Assembly (NCBI GenBank): GCA_964645835.1
Contig: CAZYDG010000076.1
Coordinates: 1 to 20,181, forward strand
Direction: 5' to 3'
DNA length: 20,181 bases
Origin: CAZBME01 sp964645835
GTDB lineage: Bacteria; Desulfobacterota; Syntrophia; Syntrophales; UBA8958
The notes under the pieces are model-generated. The model made no database searches. It worked only from the letters and a program-made list of their open reading frames with translations, and was not told the DNA's origin. The position numbers and the translations under genes are program-made. Of this stretch, positions 15,709 through 20,181 are shown piece after piece. Each line of letters opens with the position of its first letter. Within the stretch, counting starts at the first letter, position 1.

Positions 15709-16269
15709 TTGCACGGACAACGTATCGGCTATGTCCGAGTCAGCAGCTTCGAACAGAATTCAGAACGGCAACTTGAACACGTCGCGGTCAACAAGGTCTT
15801 TACCGATAAAGCATCTGGTAAAGACACCAAGCGGCCGCAACTTGACGCGCTGCTGTCCTTCGTGCGCGAAGGTGACACTGTAGTGGTGCATAGCATGGAC
15901 CGACTGGCGCGCAACCTCGATGATCTGCGCAGGCTGGTACAGAATTTGACCAAGCGCGATGTGCGCATTGAATTCGTCAAGGAAAATCTGATCTTTACAG
16001 GCGAAGATTCGCCGATGGCAAATCTGATGTTATCCGTTATGGGAGCATTCGCAGAGTTCGAGCGAGCCTTGATCCATGAGCGCCAACGTGAGGGCATCGT
16101 GCTCGCCAAACAGCGTGGTGCTTACCGGGGCCGCAAAAAAGCGCTCTCGCCCAACCAAGCGGCCGAGCTACGACAGCGGGCCGCTGCCCGCGAACGGAAG
16201 ACAAAGCTTGCCCGTGAGTTCGGAATCAGCCGCGAAACCCTATATCAATACCTGCGAACAAGTGACTGA
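15709..16269 (+). CDS. tnpR: Tn3-family resolvase (serine recombinase)
   Basis: The 186-residue protein resolves the cointegrate formed in replicative transposition by recombining two res sites. It has the serine-recombinase catalytic domain with GYVRVSS (nucleophile S12), the DRLARNLDDL motif and the EFERALIHERQREGI helix, then a short C-terminal helix-turn-helix domain (about 140-186, KLAREFGISRETLYQYL). The start is TTG at 15709 (Leu/Met, followed by HGQRIGYVRV), supported by TAGGAGGA at 15697-15704; no in-frame ATG fits the conserved N-terminus. It ends two bases before tnpA, so both are co-expressed from the res promoter. Confidence 0.93.
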   Translation: MHGQRIGYVRVSSFEQNSERQLEHVAVNKVFTDKASGKDTKRPQLDALLSFVREGDTVVVHSMDRLARNLDDLRRLVQNLTKRDVRIEFVKENLIFTGEDSPMANLMLSVMGAFAEFERALIHERQREGIVLAKQRGAYRGRKKALSPNQAAELRQRAAARERKTKLAREFGISRETLYQYLRTSD

Positions 16270-16271
16270 TC

Positions 16272-19241
16272 ATGCCGCGTCGCAGTTTTTTGACACCCGC
16301 CGAGCGTGCATCACTGCTTGCCTTTCCGGTATCTGACGACGAACTTATCCGACATTACACATTTTCGGAACCTGATCTGTCGGTAATTCGCCAGCGGCGT
16401 GGCAACCACAATCGTCTTGGCTTCGCGATACAACTCTGCTACCTCCGCTATCCCGGCATTGCCCTTCCAATCGATACGGAGCCGCCATCGGAATTGCTGT
16501 CGCTGGTGGGGCGGCAGTTGCACATTGAGCTGAACGTCTGGCCACAATATGCTCAACGGGCAGAAACGCGGCGTGAGCACCTGGTAGAATTGCAGGCTTG
16601 GCTTAACCTTACACTATTCTCTACTGCCGATTACCGGCGGTTCATTCACCCGCTCACCGAGTTGGCCAAGCAAACAGACCATGGTATAGTGCTTGCCGAG
16701 AAATTGGTCGAAATGCTGCGACAACAGCGCATCATCCTGCCGGCAGTAGATGTTATCGAACGCCTATGCAGTGAAGCTCTCACACGCGGCACACGCCAAG
16801 TGTACAAGGCTCTTACCGCGCAACTCTCCGATCATCACCGGAGTGCCCTCGACGGTCTGCTGATACTGCGTGAAAGTACCAAGGGCAGTGGCCTTGTCTG
16901 GCTTCGCCAACCGCCCGGCCCGCCGAAACCCAAGCACATCCTGGCACACTTGGAACGACTGAAAGCTATCCGCGAACTATCGTTGCCGGAGGGACTCGAA
17001 CACGTCGTTCATCAGAACCGCATGCTAAAACTGGCTCGCGAAGGCGGGCAGATGACTGCCCAACACTTGCGTGACCTGGAGCTCATCCGGCGCTATGCTA
17101 CCTTGGTCGCCGTGCTGATAGAAACGCACGCCACGCTGATTGATGAAATCATCGACTTGCATGACCGATTCATAGGCACACTGTTCAGTAAGGCCAAACG
17201 CAATCACGCCGACCGCTTCCATCGGTCAGGCAAGGAAATCAACGACAAGGTGCGCCTGTATTTGCGCGTCGGTCGCGCTCTGTTGGCCGCTAAGGAGTCA
17301 GGCAGCGATCCGTTCGAAGCCATTGAGGACATTATCCCGTGGGATATGTTTAGTGAGAGCATAAAAGAGGCGGAAAAGCTGGCCCGGCCTGAAAGCTTCG
17401 ACTATCTGGCACTGGTTGGGGACAGTTTTAATCAGCTTCGGCGCTATACACCGAACTTCCTGGATGCGCTAATCATGAAGGCCACGCCGGCATCGCGTGA
17501 GCTATTGCTTGGCATTGAAATACTTAAGGACATGAACGACCGCCAAGCACGCAAAGTACCGGATAATGCGCCCACTTCGTTTATACGTAAGCGATGGGAA
17601 AACCTAGTACGGACGCCTGACGGATTAGATCGTCGTTTCTATGAGTTGTGCGTGTTGTCCGAACTGCGGAACTCGCTACGCTCAGGCGATATATGGGTGC
17701 AGGGCTCCCGCCAGTTCAGGGACTTTGAGGAATACCTGCTATCACCTCCGCACTTCACGGCACAACGTAATCAGCAAAAGCTTGGCCTCGCCATTGAAAC
17801 GGACGGCGACCGCTTCCTTGAAGCGAGGCTGGCAGAGCTGGAACGGAAACTGGCTACGGTGGAGAAGATGGCTGCTGCAGACAAGCTGCCCGATGCCTCA
17901 ATCACCAGCCAGGGGCACCTAAAGATTACGCCGCTGGACAACGCCGTGCCGGATGAGGCCGAAGCATTGATGCAACAGGCATATAGCCTATTGCCGCACC
18001 TGAAAATCACCGAACTGCTGCTTGAAGTCGATAGCTGGATTGATTTTACCCGACACTTCAAGCACCTCAAAAGCGAAGAATCGGCCGAAGACAAGCACCT
18101 GCTGCTGACCGCCATTCTTGCCGATGCCATCAACCTCGGGCTGAGGAAGATGGCTGAGTCTTGCCCTGGAATAACCTATACCAGGCTGACTTGGCTGCAG
18201 GCATGGCATATCCGGGACGAAACCTACTCAGCAAGTTTGGCCGAACTAGTGAACGCACAGTTTCGTCAACCATTTGCCACATGGTGGGGTTATGGTACTA
18301 CATCGTCGTCCGACGGTCAGAACTTCAAGACCGGGAGCCTGGGTCAGTTCGCCGGCCAGGTGAACCTGAAATACGGGCAGGAACCAGGCGTGCAGTTCTA
18401 CACCCACATTTCCGATCAGTACACACCTTTTCACATCAAAGTCATCAATGCCACGGTGCGTGATGCCACATATGTTCTGGATGGTTTGCTGTACCATGAG
18501 TCAGACTTGCGCATCGAGGAACACTACACCGACACGGCCGGTTTCACCGACCACGTGTTCGCACTCATGCACCTACTTGGCTTCCGCTTCGCGCCACGCA
18601 TACGCGACTTGGCCGACAAGCGCCTGTATATCCATGGCGACGAAAAGCAGTATCCGACACTTGCCAAAATGATTGGCGGAAATATCAACGTTAAACGCAT
18701 CCGCGCACATTGGGACGAAATCTTGCGGCTAGCAGCGTCGATCAAACACGGTGCCGTTACTGCCTCGTTAATGCTACGGAAATTGGGCAGCTATCCTCGA
18801 CAGAACGGTCTCGCTGTAGCGTTGCGTGAACTCGGCCGTATCGAGCGCACGTTGTTCGCACTCGATTGGATGCAAAGCATAGAACTGCGTCGCCGCGTGC
18901 AGATCGGTTTAAACAAGGGTGAGGCGAAGAATGCGCTGGCCCGTGCCGTATTTCTAAACCGCCTTGGAGAAATTCGCGACCGGAGCTTCGATAACCAGCG
19001 CTATCGCGCGAGCGGTCTTAATCTGGTGGTAGCCGCTATCGTGTTGTGGAACACGGTCTACCTGGAACGGGCAGTTCAGGCATTGCGGGATTCTGGAAAG
19101 GATATTGACGAAAGCCTGTTACCGCATCTATCGCCGCTGGGATGGGAACACATAAATCTGACCGGCGATTATAGTTGGCAGCAAAGCAAACAGGTCGAAC
19201 AGGGCAAGTTCCGGCCGCTCCGAATGCTCGGAGAAGCTTAG
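16272..19241 (+). CDS. tnpA: Tn3-family transposase
   Basis: The 989-residue enzyme binds the 38-bp ends and drives replicative (cointegrate) transposition. The N-terminus (MPRRSFLTPAERASLLAFPV ... NHNRLGFAIQLCYLRYP) is the DNA-binding domain typical of the family. The C-terminal half is the DDE catalytic domain, with D681 in SSSDGQ, D754 in HYTDTAG and E884 in LNKGEAKN; the 73- and 130-residue spacings agree with known Tn3-family transposases. Length is full (about 950-1,010 is usual) and no frameshift is seen, so it should be active. ATG 16272 follows the tnpR stop by two bases. Its TAG stop lies in the first five bases of the right inverted repeat. Confidence 0.96.
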   Translation: MPRRSFLTPAERASLLAFPVSDDELIRHYTFSEPDLSVIRQRRGNHNRLGFAIQLCYLRYPGIALPIDTEPPSELLSLVGRQLHIELNVWPQYAQRAETRREHLVELQAWLNLTLFSTADYRRFIHPLTELAKQTDHGIVLAEKLVEMLRQQRIILPAVDVIERLCSEALTRGTRQVYKALTAQLSDHHRSALDGLLILRESTKGSGLVWLRQPPGPPKPKHILAHLERLKAIRELSLPEGLEHVVHQNRMLKLAREGGQMTAQHLRDLELIRRYATLVAVLIETHATLIDEIIDLHDRFIGTLFSKAKRNHADRFHRSGKEINDKVRLYLRVGRALLAAKESGSDPFEAIEDIIPWDMFSESIKEAEKLARPESFDYLALVGDSFNQLRRYTPNFLDALIMKATPASRELLLGIEILKDMNDRQARKVPDNAPTSFIRKRWENLVRTPDGLDRRFYELCVLSELRNSLRSGDIWVQGSRQFRDFEEYLLSPPHFTAQRNQQKLGLAIETDGDRFLEARLAELERKLATVEKMAAADKLPDASITSQGHLKITPLDNAVPDEAEALMQQAYSLLPHLKITELLLEVDSWIDFTRHFKHLKSEESAEDKHLLLTAILADAINLGLRKMAESCPGITYTRLTWLQAWHIRDETYSASLAELVNAQFRQPFATWWGYGTTSSSDGQNFKTGSLGQFAGQVNLKYGQEPGVQFYTHISDQYTPFHIKVINATVRDATYVLDGLLYHESDLRIEEHYTDTAGFTDHVFALMHLLGFRFAPRIRDLADKRLYIHGDEKQYPTLAKMIGGNINVKRIRAHWDEILRLAASIKHGAVTASLMLRKLGSYPRQNGLAVALRELGRIERTLFALDWMQSIELRRRVQIGLNKGEAKNALARAVFLNRLGEIRDRSFDNQRYRASGLNLVVAAIVLWNTVYLERAVQALRDSGKDIDESLLPHLSPLGWEHINLTGDYSWQQSKQVEQGKFRPLRMLGEA

Positions 19242-19274
19242 CGTACGATTTTTTCCGTTTCGTGAGCTGACCCC
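19237..19274 (-). repeat. Right 38-bp terminal inverted repeat of the Tn3-family element
   Basis: Read on the minus strand it begins GGGGTCAGCTCACGAAACGG and ends CTAAG. It differs from the left repeat only at positions 24-25. It overlaps the last codon and stop of tnpA. Confidence 0.93.
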
Positions 19275-19585
19275 CTTAACAATCCGAATTGATGCAATTT
19301 CTGGAGCCATTGTGCATCATTATAATCGGTTTTCCGTCCTGGTACCTGTTTTACTTCACGGGCATTCACTAAGATGACCTCAAAACCATCTGATTCAAGA
19401 ATTTCGAAAACAGGAATCCAATAAACCCCTGTAGATTCCATGGCGACTGACGTTACACCGACTTTCCGTAGCCATCGCGATAGACTATGGAGATCAGTGG
19501 TGAAACTCTGAAATTGCCTAACCGGCTCGGGATCACAATCCGGCGAAACCGCAACAATGTGAAATGTGGCGCCAATATCAAACAC
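19275..19585 (-). pseudogene. IS110-family transposase, N-terminal fragment truncated by the Tn3-family element
   Basis: About 104 residues of a DEDD (RuvC-like) transposase/recombinase are present: FDIGATFHIVAVSPD, then VAMESTGVYWIPVFEILE, VILVNAREVKQVPGRKTDYN and DAQWLQKLHQFGLLRG. These stretches are characteristic of the IS110 family N-terminal catalytic half. The C-terminal serine-containing domain is gone; the frame runs into the transposon repeat and ends at 19238. A GTG at 19585 is the likeliest start. The expected remainder is not found on the other side of the transposon. The fragment is non-functional. Confidence 0.85.
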
Positions 19586-19596
19586 ATTTTCATTCC

Positions 19597-19996
19597 TGGA
19601 CCACGTTTTTTAACGGGTAAAAAGCGCCACTAAGCAGACGGCCTCTTCTCCCGTAGCCAAGAAAGGCGGACGACTTTAGGACGGTTTTTTAAGATATCGC
19701 GCTCCATCTTCGTCAATGCCAGTTCACGCTTGACGTTTGCTAATTCCTTCTCCAATTCTGTTAGCGGCCGCTGGGATTTTCCTATCCTATCAAGGTTCCC
19801 CGTTTTTGAAACCCTTATCCAGTTTTCTAATGTCGATTTGGGTAGCGATAGACGTTTCGAAATCTCCAGCACTGATAAACCTCCATCCGTCGCCATCTGT
19901 ACCGCTTCCTGTCGAAACTCTTTCGTGTATCGCCCGTTCGGTATCCTTTCCATTTTCACACCTCCGTCTTAGTCTTTACCTCAACATTGGTGTCCA
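19597..19996 (-). mobile_element. Remnant of an IS3-family insertion sequence (orfA only)
   Basis: The remnant starts at TGGACACCAATGTTGAGG on the minus strand (first base 19996), which looks like an IS3-type terminal repeat 43 bases upstream of orfA. On the other side, TGGACCACG at 19597-19605 on the plus strand could be the opposite repeat, though it agrees well only in the first five bases. The orfB catalytic part is absent. No target duplication was recognised. The right boundary is reasonable; the left one is tentative. Confidence 0.4.
19630..19953 (-). CDS. IS3-family transposase OrfA (orphan, altered C-terminus)
   Basis: This 107-residue protein is the DNA-binding subunit of an IS3-type transposase. 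It has the helix-turn-helix RYTKEFRQEAVQMATDGGLS and then VLEISKRLSLPKSTLENWIR, followed by the leucine-rich coiled coil LTELEKELANVKRELALTK and MERDILK. Family members normally continue into KKAxAYFAKES and pass to OrfB by a -1 frameshift on an A-rich stretch. Here, after DILKN, the sequence is unrelated (RPKVVRLSWLREKRPSA), so the end was replaced by a deletion, and OrfB with its DDE residues is missing. ATG 19953 has GGAGG seven bases upstream; the in-frame GTG at 19959 is too close to that site. It cannot transpose by itself. Confidence 0.75.
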   Translation of the reverse strand: MERIPNGRYTKEFRQEAVQMATDGGLSVLEISKRLSLPKSTLENWIRVSKTGNLDRIGKSQRPLTELEKELANVKRELALTKMERDILKNRPKVVRLSWLREKRPSA

Positions 19997-20007
19997 TTTT
20001 TTTCAAC

Positions 20008-20181
20008 CTACATCAGTCGTATCTGCGGCTCGTAAGCCCAACTTAAAGACTGATGGGTGGGATTATCGTCATGGGTCTTCTGCTCAAAAATTGCAGCCAG
20101 TTCTTCGTCATCTGGAAGAGGTACTTTGCCAAACCAGCCATTGCACTCGGCCATCGCCCGGACCTGAGCGCACTTGACCCG
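20008..20181 (-). CDS. C-terminal part of an unidentified gene running off the right edge
   Basis: A minus-strand frame is open from the window edge to a TAG at 20010-20008, giving 57 residues. Recognisable stretches are MAECNGWFGKVPLPDDEE, then LAAIFEQKTHDD and SLSWAYEPQIRLM. The composition (acidic, several Trp, balanced) looks like real protein, but I do not recognise the family. The stop lies 11 bases before the probable IS3-type terminal repeat. It may be a cargo gene of the tRNA-Asp element or a host gene. Alternative frames here give less protein-like sequence. Confidence 0.4.
   Translation of the reverse strand, partial: RVKCAQVRAMAECNGWFGKVPLPDDEELAAIFEQKTHDDNPTHQSLSWAYEPQIRLM

Larger units (their letters stand above)
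15489..19274 (+). mobile_element. Tn3-family cryptic transposon (tnpR-tnpA, no cargo)
   Basis: A complete 3,786-bp replicative transposon: 38-bp terminal inverted repeats starting GGGGTCAGCTCACGAAACGG at both ends, a res region, a serine resolvase and a DDE transposase in the same direction. There is no room for passenger genes. Its base and codon use look more GC-rich than the host genes at left (my impression by eye), which suggests it came from another lineage. The 5-base flanks differ (AATAT on the left, CTTAA on the right), so no target duplication is present. The left end interrupts an HTH gene and the right end interrupts an IS110 transposase. Confidence 0.92.

Noticed and set aside
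19737..20177. Plus-strand open frame of 146 codons across the IS3 remnant and right edge
   Set aside because: It runs antisense to the clear OrfA HTH and coiled coil, and its sequence is low-quality (Ser/Pro-rich) with no motif.
1..20181. CRISPR array, toxin-antitoxin pair or defence operon
   Set aside because: No regularly spaced repeats of CRISPR type and no recognisable defence or toxin genes were seen on either strand; the accessory part is made of recombinase and transposase genes and remnants.

Overview
The window joins two unlike parts. Bases 1 to about 14.2 kb read as a conserved chromosomal segment of a Gram-negative, probably anaerobic bacterium. Bases 14.2 to 20.2 kb are an accessory stretch of mobile DNA attached to a tRNA-Asp gene. 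The best guess for the host is the Desulfobacterota (former Deltaproteobacteria), perhaps near Syntrophales. This rests on the order tRNA-Leu, tig, clpP, clpX, lon, on the outer-membrane pair tamA-tamB, and on a CoA-transferase/GNAT fusion protein. It is an inference from gene order and protein style, not from a search.

Core part. A few codons of an upstream gene end at 66. tamA (248-2035) and tamB (2032-5403) overlap by ATGA and encode the outer-membrane barrel and the periplasm-spanning partner of the translocation and assembly module. A ferritin gene follows, with its own promoter next to a perfect 14-bp palindrome. Then comes a 622-residue acetyl-CoA hydrolase/transferase fused to a GNAT acetyltransferase domain. 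A strong promoter with a tandem 22-bp repeat drives tRNA-Leu(UAG), followed closely by the proteostasis cluster: trigger factor, ClpP, ClpX and Lon. Trigger factor meets nascent chains at the ribosome, ClpXP unfolds and degrades tagged proteins, and Lon degrades misfolded ones. Catalytic residues are present in the proteins where I checked them. tRNA-Val(UAC), tRNA-Asp(GUC) and a hairpin/T-tract terminator close this part.

Accessory part. A tyrosine integrase gene lies on the minus strand just past tRNA-Asp, the usual layout of an element integrated into a tRNA 3' end. The gene is broken by one in-frame TGA at codon 238, although its reading frame and all recognisable catalytic residues continue beyond it. 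Upstream of it is the remnant of a helix-turn-helix (excisionase-like) gene, cut by a 3,786-bp Tn3-family transposon (15489-19274). The transposon has 38-bp inverted repeats, a three-subsite res region, a serine resolvase and a 989-residue transposase, and no cargo genes. Its other end abuts the N-terminal third of an IS110-family transposase, and the two flanks share no target duplication, so the locus was rearranged after insertion. An IS3-type OrfA remnant and the C-terminal end of an unidentified minus-strand gene fill the right edge.

I saw no CRISPR array, defence operon or clearly new system. The points most worth a second look are the interrupted integrase at the tRNA-Asp site, the mismatched transposon flanks, the palindrome at the ferritin promoter, and the unidentified gene at the right edge.
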